Positions 46,647 through 58,632 of a stretch of 64,000 nt of DNA are shown here, in pieces. The translations under genes and the position numbers were made by a program. How positions within the stretch are numbered: position 1 is the stretch's first letter; each line of letters opens with the position of its first letter. The stretch covers positions 2,004,501-2,068,500 of the forward strand of contig CALZFC010000059.1 of the NCBI GenBank assembly GCA_945643635.1, read 5' to 3'. Origin of the DNA: Allodiplogaster sudhausi (taxonomy: Eukaryota > Nematoda > Chromadorea > Rhabditida > Diplogasteridae). The notes beneath the pieces were generated by a model. It searched no databases. It was not told where the DNA came from and saw only the letters and a list, made by a program, of their open reading frames with translations.

Positions 46647-49427
46647 ATGCAGTCTTCGCTATTCGGAGCCTTCCTCGCCTTTGTGCTTCTCCAGGGGGCG
46701 CTCGCTTGCGATGTTTGTTACGATTCTTATGATTCATACACACATTGTAAATCTACACTTCTCCACAGAATTGTAACTATTCATATTTACGCAGGAAATG
46801 TTTTTAGCTGTCGTACTCTCATTTATGAGCTATCATACTTTCATTTATTAAGTTTTCAAGAAGTAATTAATTATATGACATGGCCTCGAGTTGAGGTCTG
46901 AAAAATATGTAGTCTGAATACTATCGTTTTAGATGACCTGCACGTCTAATGGCGAATGCGAACACTTCCTTAAAGGGTCCTTCTGCAATGCCAACAGCTG
47001 TTGTTGCAACCCTGACGATGTAGGAAATCTTTAGTTTACACTTCAAGTTTGTTCACAATTACATTTCTCTCTTGGAAAGCATCAATAGTGAGGAATTGTA
47101 GATCAACAATTTGATAGACCTCTACTTTTGCTTGCTTTATTATTGGCATTACTTTACTATTTTCTAGATTTGTGAACATTGAAAAGATTTATGATTTGCT
47201 AGATTAATCTCTTTGTTCAGGATTCTTCGTGCGCCGGAAAGTCGTCCATTACGACGACCTCCGCACCTGCCACGACAATTGATGGTATGTATAAAACTAT
47301 TAAAGGAGGTCTCCGGCGAATAATTTACATATTGTTTTTCAAGCATGAATCAGTTCGTCTCATCGTAAAACTTAGAAAAGATTGAATGAATTTGATCTTA
47401 TCATCACAGAATTATAGTCATTTTAAATCTCACGGGTAGAGAATTAGCTACTGTAGATCTTAGAACCCTCTTATTTTGCATCGCTCGATCGCCAACTCCA
47501 GCCATTTTGAAACAATTACATCTAACAGCTGCCCAAATTAAATAATATACAGCAATCGCAAACAATAGCAAACAAACGAGTAATTCATTGGCGAAATCAA
47601 GAAAAGTAATATGCCAACTTGGCATTGCCAAAATCTGTCTTCTTTCAATTAAACGAGTCCACTAATCTCGGCGTCATATTCACTCATTTCGCTTAAAATC
47701 AGAAGGTGCAATTAGGATGCATCGACCGTGTCCGGGACATCGTGGTTGGAGTTAACGAGTTGCAAGCTCCTTTAACCGTCCCGGGCAGCTAGCGCTTATA
47801 ATCAGGCAATATACATAGGCGTGATGTTGTCGAAGTGCTAAATTCAATGTAATAATGTAATAGCTTTGTATAATTGCCGGACTTTTCATACTCTGGTATT
47901 TGTGCTTTCCTCTGCTCACACTCAGCGTGCCCGCCGCCACAGCAGAAGGACTGTGACATTCCCGCGAAATACAACCTTTGCTCAACTCACAAGCCTCAGG
48001 GATTCGCTGAGGGCAACCTGATCTCGTGCCCGTCGCCTTCGACTCTCTACATCATACGGAAGGTACAGAACTTTGAAATCCTTGGCAAAACATTAAAAAT
48101 AATGCTAAAAATGGCATTGGAAAAGTACGTTTTACTCTTAATTTTTCAAGAATTTTTTTTTCGAAACATCATCAGTCGTTGCAACGACTTTAAATATATG
48201 TATATGTACATATGTAGTACCCAGTTACCAAAGTCCAAGACTCATTGTCAGCATTGCCTCTATAAAGGAGGTATCTATCCGGGGAATAATTAACATATCT
48301 TTTTCTGTATGGATAAGCTCATCTTTTCGTAAAACATATATACAGAAAGTTTGATTGAGCGATTTTCTCCCATTATATTCTGAGCAATAGTAACGCGAAA
48401 ACTGGCGGGTAGAGAATTAGCTACGGTAGGTCAGAGCCGCCCTCCTATTTCTCATGCTTTCTCGACCGAGCGACAGGCAACTTTATGAGCGTGCGCATTC
48501 AAACTGTTTCTCTAGCGCTACTGTATAAATATTCGCCGGATACTTCCTTTAATGGAAGATTGACAGTAGATGAATGGTTCCCGTGCTTGAGGACTCTTAT
48601 CAAAATGGCTTGTATGGCTGGGCGGGCACTCTTCAGTGCAATCCTTCTACGAAACGCTGGCGGACCACTTCGGAATCTCCGCGTGAATACAGCCATGAAC
48701 TCATCTACGTCTTCTGTGGACTACCGCCAAATCGTGCGTCGGAATCATAGTTTGACAATCAACTGTGTGGTTTCTTTTATTCTTTTAAGGCTATAAAAAT
48801 GTTTTACCGTTGTAGTGCTTGCTGTTCTCTACAAGTGTCCTTCTTGATTTAGCAAAGCTCTGGCCGTGCGGCGCGAATCCGACGCTTCCGATGCCGGCGA
48901 CTTGTCCTGGAAAAGAGTGCGAATCTGCCAGCCGCAGCTATCTGCTCACGTACTCGAAGTGCCGAGTGCTCGAGTGTCCGCGAGGAGAGCAGCGCATCTG
49001 GGTCCAAGGGGTTAGTAGGAATCAAACGCAAACAAGCAACCAAGAGTGAAGCATCGCGATATTACTTACATGTACGATAAGAAAGAAGAAAGTAAACTCT
49101 AAACAAGTAGATAAATAACACCAAAACACAGCTTCCCGGAACTGGCACGCACATCACAACATCGACAGCAGACACTTTCGTGCTCTACGACGGAGTCAAA
49201 TTCGTCGGCTACTTTTACCTTAAGTCCCTCCCTCAGGCCGCCTGTGTCTCATGTCAGTTCTTCCATTTATTCCACGACCATACGGTATCGCATAGCAATA
49301 TGCACCATTAGGATGAAAGTAGGGAGAGCATCTTTTTCAAATTACATACTACCTTCTTCTTATCTATCATCGTACTAACCTGCTCTCTGCCAGCTAGCAA
49401 CAAATAATGCCTTCCTTTTCAGACTGA
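46647..49427 (+). CDS. Array gene B: CCC module with a different cysteine-rich tail
   Basis: Eight exons join in phase: 46647-46712 (signal MQSSLFGAFLAFVLLQGALA, CD), 46933-47019 (MTCTSNGEC to NANSCCCNPDD), 47221-47284 (DSSC and a short Thr-rich linker), 47926-48062, 48592-48733, 48853-49010, 49132-49252 and 49423-49427. The tail is ~185 residues with no ShKT. It has two similar halves, each with a C-P segment (ISCPSPSTLYII; LECPRGEQRIWVQ), a Gly turn and a late C. This recalls in outline the nematode C6/DUF281-type domains that also follow Thr linkers, but I cannot assign it. About 259 residues, secreted. The 48592 acceptor (CTTGAG) is non-ideal. Introns 3 and 4 hold TTAA-type MITEs. Confidence 0.72.
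47304..47771. mobile_element. TTAA-type MITE in intron 3 of array gene B
   Basis: 468 bp, TTAA at 47300-47303 and 47772-47775, ends AGGAGGTCTCC and AAGCTCCT. Shares GGGTAGAGAATTAGCTAC with the element at 48261-48555. Confidence 0.7.
48261..48555. mobile_element. Related MITE in intron 4 of array gene B
   Basis: Left end AAAGGAGGTATCTATCCGGG and right end CGCCGGATACTTCCTTTAA form imperfect inverted repeats. The left TTAA is altered to TATAA. Its right edge lies about 40 bp before the exon at 48592, so the element lies right upstream of that exon's acceptor. Confidence 0.6.
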
Positions 49428-49848
49428 TTAGCTGTAGCCAGAAAGGATCAAAGGGAGCTACAATTCATAGGACTACAGAGAACGATGGACATAAAGAAAT
49501 TAAATCATTTTCCGTATTTCTTTATTTGTGTATTTTTCTCCCTCACTTTGTTAAACTTGGCTAATGAAGATAAGATAAAGCTTAATTTCTCTGTCAACGT
49601 GTTGGATACCGTAATTTCTTGACGGAAGAAATGTATGTATGTAGCGAGTTAACAGCATCTCTTTCTTTCCTTTTGCTCTTGTTTTAACGCGGATTTTGTT
49701 ATCACTTTCTTATACGTTTTATCTATCACTTTCTTTGTCCAAGTCTTCCTTAAACATTGCTACTGGCCATGTCTTTATGTGCCTTTTCACTCTCTTTCTT
49801 CTTTACAGCACGGATTCACGTCTAAAATGATCGTTTTGATCCGTTTAA

Positions 49849-49955
49849 GACAGCCTCTCCATAAGACTTGAGCAAATACTCTATTGGGTTCTGCCCCGAG
49901 GAATTTTTTTACGATTTCGTTAATCAAAATTGGCTCACCTATACAACTCGACGTG
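49849..49955. mobile_element. Truncated TTAA element end (GACAGCCTCTCC family)
   Basis: Starts after TTAA (49845-49848) with GACAGCCTCTCCATAAGACT and stops near 49955, where sequence copied from upstream of array gene A's last exon begins. Counterpart of the end at 18480-18502. Confidence 0.65.
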
Positions 49956-50009
49956 ATATTATTATGCCTCTTTACTTTAATATGTCTTTTTTATTTAAAT
50001 ATTTTTCAG

Positions 50010-50109
50010 CTGCTCGGTGTGGTACAGAAACGGCTTCTGCGAAAATGACGACTACACGATCGAACAGAAGCAAGAGTACTGTGCATTGTCGTGTAATCTC
50101 TGCCCTTGA
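50010..50109 (+). pseudogene. Orphan terminal ShKT exon
   Basis: A complete copy of the last exon of array gene A (45447-45546), with the TATTTTTCAG acceptor, all its cysteines and a stop, differing at a few bases. No upstream exon of its own exists: array gene B ends at 49427 and a transposon fragment intervenes. It is an orphan that could only be used by read-through splicing. Confidence 0.8.
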
Positions 50110-50489
50110 TCGATCGATTTTCTTATCTCATAAATATCATGGAAATTTTTGCTTTGTTGTATGCTGCATGACAATTCTCTGCATTTCTACATCAACTCTC
50201 AAATATGGATATGATTGTAGTATGCGTAAAAAGTCACTTACTACATGTACTACATATGGTTAAAAAAAAGTAAAAAAAACTTTGGTGTGGAATTAAGCCT
50301 TGTGTTTTTTATTCACGGAAAATCAAATAATTTAATCACGAGGATGGTTTTTATTTGGAAACAAACTTTCGACGACAAAACTAAGCAAGAGAATGTTTGA
50401 ATTGAATTCAGTGAACTTGCACATGTTTGTTTCAATGCATTTAAAGTGAAACTGTTCGCTGCATTTATCTCAAGCTCCTTCCCTTAATC

Positions 50490-50800
50490 TCTATCTCAAT
50501 TTCTCTTTCTTTTTCTCCTTCTCTTTCTCTTTCTCATTCTCTTTCTCTTTCTCCTTCTCTTTCGTTTCTCTTTCTCTTTCTTTTTTTCTTTCTCTTTCTC
50601 TTTCTCTCTCTCTCTTTCTCTTTATCTTTCTCTTTCTCTTTCTCTTTCTCTTTCTCTTTCTCTTTCTCTTTCTCTTTCTCTTTCTCTTTCTCTTTCTCTT
50701 TCTCTTTCTCTTTCTCTTTCTCTTTCTTTTTCTTTTTCTTTTTCTCTTTCTCTTTCTCTTTTTACTTCTCTTTCCCTATCTCTTTCTTTTTCTCCGATCT
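50490..50800. repeat. (CTTTCT)n-type polypyrimidine microsatellite
   Basis: About 300 bp with almost no purines, mainly TCTCTTTCTCTTTC. Could form triplex or slip; likely variable in length and prone to assembly error. Confidence 0.92.
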
Positions 50801-51352
50801 CTCTGCTTTCAAGCCGGACAATGTGTTTTAAGAAAGATGATTCTTTCTAGTGTTGAACACTTTCATAGCGATCTTTCTCTCTCATTTCTGTCTCAGATTA
50901 TCGCTCACTCTGTCTCCCTTTCTCTTTATCTCGCTCACTCCTTCTCTCTCTCTCTCTCTACTTATCTCTCTCATTCTCTCATTTCCTCTCACAGCCGTTC
51001 ACATCGGTCTATTTTCCTATTTTGTTACTGTTCACTCTCAGTCACACCTTTTCGACAAGTATGACCGCTCAGCTCATCATCATTTTCAAGAAAACGGCAG
51101 ATTGCCTAACCGAAGAAAAGCAGCAGCAATTTCTTGAACCCAGTAAAATATCGATGAATTCATCATGAACGAGAAGTCACATAAAGTGGCATAAAGTTTT
51201 TCAAATAAGTACATATGTTGTTATCCTGCGATTTTCAATAAATGGTGCTAGTCATCCGAATTTGCACTAACTTTTCCTGATTACGGAAGAAAACATGACG
51301 GACAATGACTGATTGATATTCTTCTTGGTTGCTCCTAATATGTATGTATATC

Positions 51353-51590
51353 CGTATTTTCTCTATTAGTGCCCCCGGGAGCACTATTTTTCAATACCCT
51401 TGCGAGAGGGGGGCACTATTAGAAGGGGTTCTATTAGAGGGAGGGGTACTATTTTTCAATGTGATTGAGCATCCCATACCTCAAGCATATGTATATTCCA
51501 GGTACGTCTCTGTTAGACAATTAGGTGGGGCACTATTGGAGGGGGGGTGGTAGTTCTATTAGAGGGAGGGGCATTAATAGAGAAAATACG
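51353..51590. mobile_element. Small MITE with CGTATTTTCTCTATTA ends
   Basis: 238 bp with inverted termini CGTATTTTCTCTATTAGTGC and its near complement at 51570-51590. The interior is G-rich (GAGGGAGGGG, GGGGGGG). A related, more decayed copy is at about 62219-62423. No clear target duplication. Confidence 0.7.
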
Positions 51591-51953
51591 TTAGCTGCAA
51601 CGATCGAAAATTTCTGAAATTTTAAAATTTTAAGTTTTGTTTAATTTATTAGCAGACCAAAAACACTTCGATTCGCGAAAAACTGGAATTGTTTCTCACA
51701 TTCTACTCATCCATATCATCTTTTTCTGTTTGGATGCCCTGGAATATTTGAAGCCTAATTGTTGAGCTTTTCAGAGACGAACTCCTGCATAACGCTCCCG
51801 ATCAGAGGTGCAATGGGTGCAAGATGATCAGAGCAGCTGAACAGAGCACATTGAGATCAGCTGCTCTGATAAAGAGCCTTTTTATATCTGACGAATACTC
51901 CCACGCAAGCACAGCAACAACCAACCAACCACGCCCGTCATGCACCTGACAAC

Positions 51954-51991
51954 GGCATTCGGCGATCTGTGGTAGAAGATCGCCGAATGCC
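51954..51991. promoter_or_regulatory. Perfect 15-bp hairpin upstream of the deleted array copy
   Basis: GGCATTCGGCGATCT and its exact reverse complement separated by 8 bases, about 110 bp before the start codon at 52101. Related words (CATTCGGCGATCTGTG) occur upstream of genes E and F and partly of C and D, but only here are both arms present. Confidence 0.6.
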
Positions 51992-52062
51992 TTCTTAGGT
52001 GCAGCACACTTTTACAGCTGGAACCACGGTATTGCATATTTGGCCTGATGGTGAGTGAACGG

Positions 52063-52180
52063 CAGGTATATATGTAAGTGTAGGCATGAGATATTCAAGA
52101 ATGCAGTCTTTGCTACGACGCCTGCATGAAAGAAACGCGCAACACAACGGAGTATCACCACCTAGCGACATCGGTTGTTA
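52063..52180 (+). pseudogene. Internally deleted array gene copy
   Basis: The conserved promoter (GGCAGGTATATATG) and the first codons of exon 1 (ATGCAGTCTTTGCTACGA from 52101) are joined directly to GACGCCTGCATGAAAGAAAC, which in other units lies beyond the 3' end of the gene. Everything from mid signal peptide to past the stop is gone. The residual frame of 26 codons has no domain. Confidence 0.8.
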
Positions 52181-53380
52181 ATCCCGAACAACATGCATGG
52201 TTCAAGCTTTGCCTAGATGATTAGGCATTACCATACTCTACTACTATGATTCTTTTGTAATGCAGAAACGAGAAGACGCCGTACCTAACCGCTAGAATTT
52301 TCTAAAGAACGCATTTCGTACATTATTCCATGTACATTAGTAGGCAAATAAGGATTGAAGATGCGAGTTAAGGCGGACAATGTGGCATATGATTCTTTCA
52401 TGTGTTGAACGCTTTCAGATCGTTCTTTCTCTCTCATTTCTGTCCCAGATGTTTCTTATCTCTTTCACCCACTCACTCACTCCTTCACTCTCCCTCTTTT
52501 ATCTCCATAATTCTTTCGTTTCCTCATTGCCGTTCTCACCTGCCTTTTTCCATTTTTTTTCAATTCAATCTCAGTCACACCTTTTCAACAAGTGTAACCG
52601 ACCACCGCTGCTCAGCTCATCATCGATTTCGAGAAAACTGCAGATTGCCTAATCCCTTCATTGCCAAATGAACATATAAATTTTAAACTTGGTCATTCGA
52701 TAAGAAAAAGTCTTTTCTTGGTGTATTCCCTTAAATTGTTGATGAAAACATCACTCATAATATTAAAACGAAAAAAATCTCAAAAGGTGGCGCAATGTTT
52801 TCAAGCCACAGAAGTTGTTTTAAATCTTTCTTCCTAATTTGCATCAACTTTTCCTGATTAGTGAAAAACATGACCAACAACAACTGTTTGATATTTAGAC
52901 ATGCTTATTTTTTTGGTTACTCCTATGAACTAAAAATAGCTACAACTGCATAAAGAATTGGAATTTCTTAAATGTGTTTTTTTAATTTGATTTTTTTGCA
53001 AACTGGAATTCTCCCTAACAATCGGCTCATAGCCAGTATATTCTACAGTTTCAATTCAATCTATGTTTATGCTTAAATTGGTTAACACCGGTGCCGTTCA
53101 GAACTTTAAAAATAGTAGCCAGCAGCTATTTGCCCTGAAAACAAGTCACACTCGGCTCATATCCGCAGCTCTAACCTGAGAATTTTTGTATCTGATACAT
53201 ATATGTATACTCCCACGCAGGCACAGCAACGACCAACTAACCACGCCTATCAGGCACCTGACAACGGCATTGGCGGTAGCAGATCGCCGAATACCTTAGA
53301 AAATGGACCTAGGAGAGTGCCGCACATTTTTACAGCTGGAACCCCGTTTTTGCAAATTTGGCCTGCGAAAACTGCAGGTA
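52181..53380. repeat. Array spacer with CT block and quasi-palindrome
   Basis: CT-rich block 52405-52560, TCACACCTTTTCAACAAGTG at 52575, then AT-rich sequence with the TTTGCAAACTGGAATTCTCC segment seen in other spacers, ending in the conserved pre-promoter block. No gene. Confidence 0.65.
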
Positions 53381-53387
53381 TATAAAT
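53381..53387 (+). promoter_or_regulatory. TATA box of array gene C
   Basis: TATAAAT in CTGCAGGTATATAAATG, 41 bp before the start codon; same context and distance as in genes D-F. Confidence 0.75.
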
Positions 53388-53427
53388 GCAGGCATAAGAT
53401 ATTCCGCAGTAAGATCCTCCTTCAAGA

Positions 53428-54862
53428 ATGCAGTCTTCGCTACTCTGCGCCTTCTTCGCCTTTGTGCTTCTTCACGGATCGCTCGCATGCGTTAGTTGTG
53501 ATTGTTGCGATACAGAATTTCAAAAAGTAGATTTAATTTGTTCAATGAATTGACCATGAGAGAAAAATTCCAATTCAGAAAAATATTATGTGAACAATGT
53601 TCGTTGTCTATACAAGCCACAATTGGAAAGGATATTAATGATGCATCAGATGCATTAATAACACCTCGCTATTGGGCGGTACTGTGCATATATAGTCATA
53701 ATAACATCGTTTTAGATGACCTGCACGTCTAATGGCGAATGCGAAGCCTACGTTAAAGGGGCATTCTGCAATGCCAACAGCTGTTGTTGTAACCCTGACG
53801 GTGTAAGAAATCTTTAAGTTACTCATCTAATTTGTTCTTCTCGAAGAAACAATCACATTTCTCTCTAACCATAAGATAGCAGCAATAGTTTATCAATAAT
53901 TTGAAAGAGCGCTACTTTCGTGGTAGGTTAATTTTAGTCTCTTCGTGCAGGATCCAACATGCGTCGGAACATCGTCCACGTCAAGTACGACTTCAACAAC
54001 GACGACGACTACAACGACCACCACGACGACTCCTACGACGACCACGTCGACCACGACCCCGACAACAGGAACAACCGCTACGACACCTCCAACGACAACA
54101 ACCATCACGCCACCTCCCACAACTACGACTACAGCCGCACCTATCACGACGATTGATGGTATATATAAAACTGTTAAACTATTGAACTTCTCGAAATTGT
54201 CTACTTGCATTTCAGCTTGCCTCCCAGTGGCCAAAGCAGACTGCCAAGACAACCATCCCCTGTTTGTTGAAGTTTCACTCATTTAGACTAATTGTGTACA
54301 GAGGAGCGAAAACAAAATTGTTCAGCAGCACAAAGATTAGTCTGAACTGATGAGCAATTGCAAGTATTTGCATACTCTTTACAATTAACATTAAAAAGTT
54401 CTCTTTTCTGTTAAGTTGCCCATTATGGGTCGGGAAAGGCTTCTGCAGCAACTACACGTGCGACCATAAGCGGATGTTCTGCGAGAGGGCGTGTGGACTC
54501 TGTACGTACTTTGTCTTTTGCTTAAAAAAATTCAAATATGGACTCGGCAAAATCAAAAATCAGTTAAATAAAATGACAGTAAAAGTTGTGCATTTTCCAG
54601 GTAGAAGCGGCCCATCGAACCCGGGTATAATTGAAACATGCCACGACAGCCACCCAAAGTTGGTGAAGTCCCAATTTTAAATACTCATATATTATATGAT
54701 AAGGATGTGTTCTATACCGAAGAACGATATTAATGATCCAGGGAGAAATATGTATGTATACTTTACAGCTGCGCTGCATGGGCCCGCAACAACGCTTGCG
54801 TCGGTCCGCACTATATGGTCACCCAGAAGCTCTGCCCGAACTCATGCAATCTCTGCCCGTGA
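53428..54862 (+). CDS. Array gene C: CCC module, Thr-rich linker, two ShKT domains
   Basis: Seven exons join in phase: 53428-53490 (signal, MQSSLLCAFFAFVLLHGSLA), 53716-53802 (MTCTSNGEC to NANSCCCNPDG), 53951-54158 (DPTC and ~60 Thr-rich residues), 54216-54261 with 54416-54501 (ShKT 1), 54601-54658 with 54769-54862 (ShKT 2, ends CNLCP). About 213 residues, secreted, mucin-like centre. Exon 1 lacks the Asp codon that precedes the donor in genes B, D, E and F (GCATGC joins GTTAGT directly), shortening the first cysteine loop by one. In ShKT 1 the exon joins as CCCT rather than CCCAA, changing the residue before the third cysteine. Otherwise intact. Confidence 0.85.
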
Positions 54863-56186
54863 ATGCAACCAGATATTGCTAATTAAAGTGATCTTCGATA
54901 AAGGATGTTTCATCATATGCACGCGTATCCATAAATGTTCGCATCTTTAAACATTTGTATGTATATATGTATAATTATATTATAACATTTCGAGCAGACG
55001 CGTACATCTAATGACAGAAACGAGCAGCACAACGGAATATCTCGTGTCGACATCGGATGTCAATCCCAAACATCAAGCATGTTTCAATAAGAAGCTCTAC
55101 ACAGACAATTATTCTATTACTCTACTACTCAACGATTCTTCCATCAGAAATCGTTGGTATCAGCTTTAATAATGCAGGAACGAGAAGACAACGTACTCAA
55201 CAGTTAGAATTTCATAATGAACGCAATTGGAACATTCTTCCTCGGGTAGTAGCAGGCACCTAATGTTTGTAGATGCGAGGTAAGCCGGGCAAAGATAATC
55301 CTTTCAAGTGTTTCATATCATTCCTTCTCTTCTATTTCTTTCTCAGATTTTTGCTCTCTCTTTCTCTTTCACTCACTCACTCACTCACTCCTTCTCTCCC
55401 TTTTATCTTTCTAATTCTCTCGTATCCTCTAATAGCCGTTCTCACCTGCCTATTTTCCTATTTTTTTGCACTTCAATGTCATCTCAATCACACCATTTCA
55501 ACAAGTGTGACCGACCGATCTGCTCATCATCGATTATGAGAAAACAGCAGATCCATTCAATCCCAAATAAACATATAAATTTTAAATTTGGTCAATCGAT
55601 AAGAAGTCTTTTTTCGTGCGAAAAATCACTCACAAAATTAAAACGCAAATTATCTCTCATACGTTTTCAAGCCACATAAGTTGTTTTCCTGTGATTGATA
55701 TTAAATGAAAGGTGAATTTTTCTTCCGAATTTGCTTAGAGATTTCTTGATTAGTGAAAAATGTGATTTAAATTTCTTAAATGTGTTCTTTTTTAATTAAT
55801 TTTTTTGCAAACCATGATCACGAACATACTGGAATTCTCCGTCAGACCCAGAGTAAATTCTAAAGTTTGAATTGAATGGATGTTTCAGCTTAAATTGGTA
55901 ATGATTTTCAGTGGAACTCCGCTGCTGATCCGAAGTTCAATATCTATAAGCAGCCATTCGCCCGCAATCAAATCACACTCAGTTCATATCAGCAGCTCTA
56001 AGAATGAGCCGGTTTTTGTCGCTGATACGTACTCCTACGCAACTACTGCAACCACAAACCACGCCCTCATGGCCCTCACGACGACATTCGACGATCTGTG
56101 CAGCTTGGCCACAATATGAGTGTGCCGCCCACTTCTTATGGCTTCTATCTCGCTATTGCACTTTTGACCTTGTAAAACTGCAGGTA
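54863..56186. repeat. Array spacer with LINE-tail-like remnant and CT block
   Basis: At 54990-55263 a decayed frame ends FHNERNWNILPRVVAG, resembling the C-terminal end of non-LTR reverse transcriptases. CT block at 55310-55440, quasi-palindrome near 55490, and the GCAGCTCTAAGAATGAGCC block near 55990 before the next promoter. Confidence 0.55.
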
Positions 56187-56193
56187 TATAAAT
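56187..56193 (+). promoter_or_regulatory. TATA box of array gene D
   Basis: TATAAAT in CTGCAGGTATATAAATGAAG, 43 bp before the start codon. Confidence 0.75.
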
Positions 56194-56235
56194 GAAGGTA
56201 CGAGGTATTCTGCTTCTAACTCTTCACCTTCAAGT

Positions 56236-57799
56236 ATGCAGTCTTCACTACTCGTCGTCTTCCTCGCCTTTGTGCTTCTTAACTGGGCGCTCGCATGCGA
56301 TGTTAGTTGTGATCATTATGATTCATACCAATGTAACAGTGTGAAGTAATAAAATACATCTGTTTCCACAGGAAATGTTCTTAACATTCTTTGCAATTGC
56401 CACGATTCATATGTAGAATATGCGTCTTAGGAAATGTACCATAACTTATTTTATTTTCATTTATTAATGAACCTTTTAATTTTTCATTAAGCAACATAAT
56501 AAGCTGTCATGGTCTCGAGTAGAGGCGCTTTCTTTTACAATGATGCCTGAATATTAAGCTGGCCTGCACGTCTGATGGCGATTGCAACGCATTTGTTTTT
56601 GGCGCATTCTGCAACGCAAACGGCTGTTGTTGTCACCCGGATGGGGTAAGAATTTTTCAACTTCTTTGGAATTGATTTTGTAGTGGAAACAATCACATTT
56701 CATTCTTACAATAAGATACGTAGCAGCAATCGTGAGGAATAGTTTATCAATTCATTGATAGACCTCCATTTCCCCTTTACCATTTTCAGTACTTAGCAAT
56801 GTACTGACGTTGTGCAAATATAAGAAGCTATGTATTTACGATACGGCAGACTCTTTATTCTTTTCGCTCAGGACCCCACGTGCATCGGAACGTCATCCAC
56901 CTCAAGCACAACTTCTTCGAGCACGACAACTACTACGACGACCACCACGACCACCACTACTCCTACGACGACCACAACGACGACAACTCCGACAACAACC
57001 ACCGCCACGACAACTCCCACAACGACGACCACCACAACTACGACGACCGCAGCACCTGACACGACAATTGTCAAAGACTCAGGAGATGAAGGTGGCTTAA
57101 ATTAACCTAGCTTTCTCGAAATTGAATACTACATACTTGCATTTCAGTTTGCCTCCCAGTGACCAAGGCGGACTGCCGAGACGCCCACCCCAAGTGTGTA
57201 AAGACGAACGAAAAAAAATGTGTAGAAGCAAAAAGATTTTGCCTTAAATTATGACTAATTACATAAGCGTTTGCATTCTCCTCACAATTAGCATAATTTT
57301 TCCTATTAAGTTGCGATGTATTTGCCGGGAGGGGCTTCTGCGGAAGCAAACTATACACGTGCGCGCATAAGCATACGTTCTGCGAGAAGACGTGTGGACT
57401 CTGTACGTAGGCCATTTGCTTCAAAAAATAAAAATAAAATGTACGTTCTTGGATGAGTTTGGAAGGGGCTAGAAAGGGGAAAAATCGTTAAATAAAATTA
57501 AAGTCAATTCTGTACATTTGCCAGGTGGAACCGGCGCGCTGAACCCCCCTGCTCCAGTGAAATGGTGCCAGGACAACCACCCAAGGTTATTGAACGAAGC
57601 CTTTTTAAATGTGCATGTATGTAGTATGCTATGATACGAATGTGTTCTATAGCGAAGAACGATATGAATGATCCAGGGACATGCATGTGTACTTTACAGC
57701 TGCACCTCATGGGTCCGCAACAACTTCTGCGCCAGTCCGCACTATACGCCCGCACAGAAGCAGCAGTTCTGCGCGAGGTCATGCAATCTCTGCCCATGA
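56236..57799 (+). CDS. Array gene D: CCC module, Thr-rich linker, two ShKT domains
   Basis: Seven exons join in phase: 56236-56301 (signal MQSSLLVVFLAFVLLNWALA), 56559-56645 (LACTSDGDC to NANGCCCHPDG), 56872-57091 (DPTC, the longest Thr-run of the MQSS genes, ending in VKDSGDEG), 57148-57193 with 57311-57402 (ShKT 1), 57525-57585 with 57700-57799 (ShKT 2, ends CNLCP). About 223 residues. The exon 6 donor is AAG-GTTATT where the others have AAA-GTT, still in phase. Closest to gene E across exons 2-4. Likely a secreted or surface-coat mucin-like protein; target unknown. Confidence 0.86.
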
Positions 57800-58632
57800 A
57801 TGCATGCCGAAATTGGCTATTAAAGTGACATTCGATCAATAGCGTCTAATCAAATGCTCATCTGTGCAAACATAAATACATATGTATGTGCCTCTTGAAA
57901 TTTAGATGCCATATGTGGACACAATCCTATTGAAAAAAACATTTCGAGATGATATCTACACTGAAAGAAAGAAACACTACGGAATATCGACATCGTTTGT
58001 CAATCCCGAACAGTAAGCATGGTTCACTAAGAAGCTCTAAGCAGACAAGTATTCCAGTACTATATGATTCTTTGATCGGAAATCGTTGGGATCAGCTATA
58101 GTAATGCAGGAACAAGAAGAAAACGTACTCAACCGTTAGAATATCATAATGAACGCAATTCATACATTCTTCCTCGGGTAGTAGCAGGCACCTAATGTTT
58201 GTCGATGCGAGTTAAGCCGGACAAAATATTTAGAAATGCTTCATTTTTGTTACTCCTAATAAATAGCTGGAACTGTAATAAAGAATTTACATTTCATTAA
58301 TGTGTTAAAGTTTGAATTGAATGGATGTTTCGCCTTAAATGGGTTATGATTTTCAGTGGAACTCCGCTGCCGATCATTAGTTCACTATCTACAAGCAAAT
58401 ATTCGCCCGCAATCACACTCAGCTCATATCAGCAGCTCTAAGAATGAGCCGGTTTTTGTCGCTGATGCGTACTCCTACGCAACTACTGCAACCACAAACC
58501 ACGCCCTCATGGCCCTCACGACGACCTTCGGCTATCTGTGATGGGTGGCCATAATATGCCGATGAGTGTGCCGCCCACTTTTTATGGCTTCTATCCCGCT
58601 ATTGCACTTTTGACCTTGTAAAACTGCAGGTA
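57800..58632. repeat. Array spacer D-E
   Basis: Shorter than other spacers (no CT block). Contains the decayed LINE-tail words (TAGAATATCATAATGAACGC near 58138) and the pre-promoter block, which is nearly identical to that of gene D from about 58310. Confidence 0.65.

Larger units (their letters stand above)
50110..52060. repeat. Array spacer: polypyrimidine tract, MITE, hairpin
   Basis: A nearly pure (CTTTCT)n tract spans about 50490-50800. The spacer repeat (CT-rich block 50850-51000, TCACACCTTTTCGACAAG near 51043) follows. A MITE is at 51353-51590 and a perfect hairpin at 51954-51991. No gene is seen. Confidence 0.7.
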
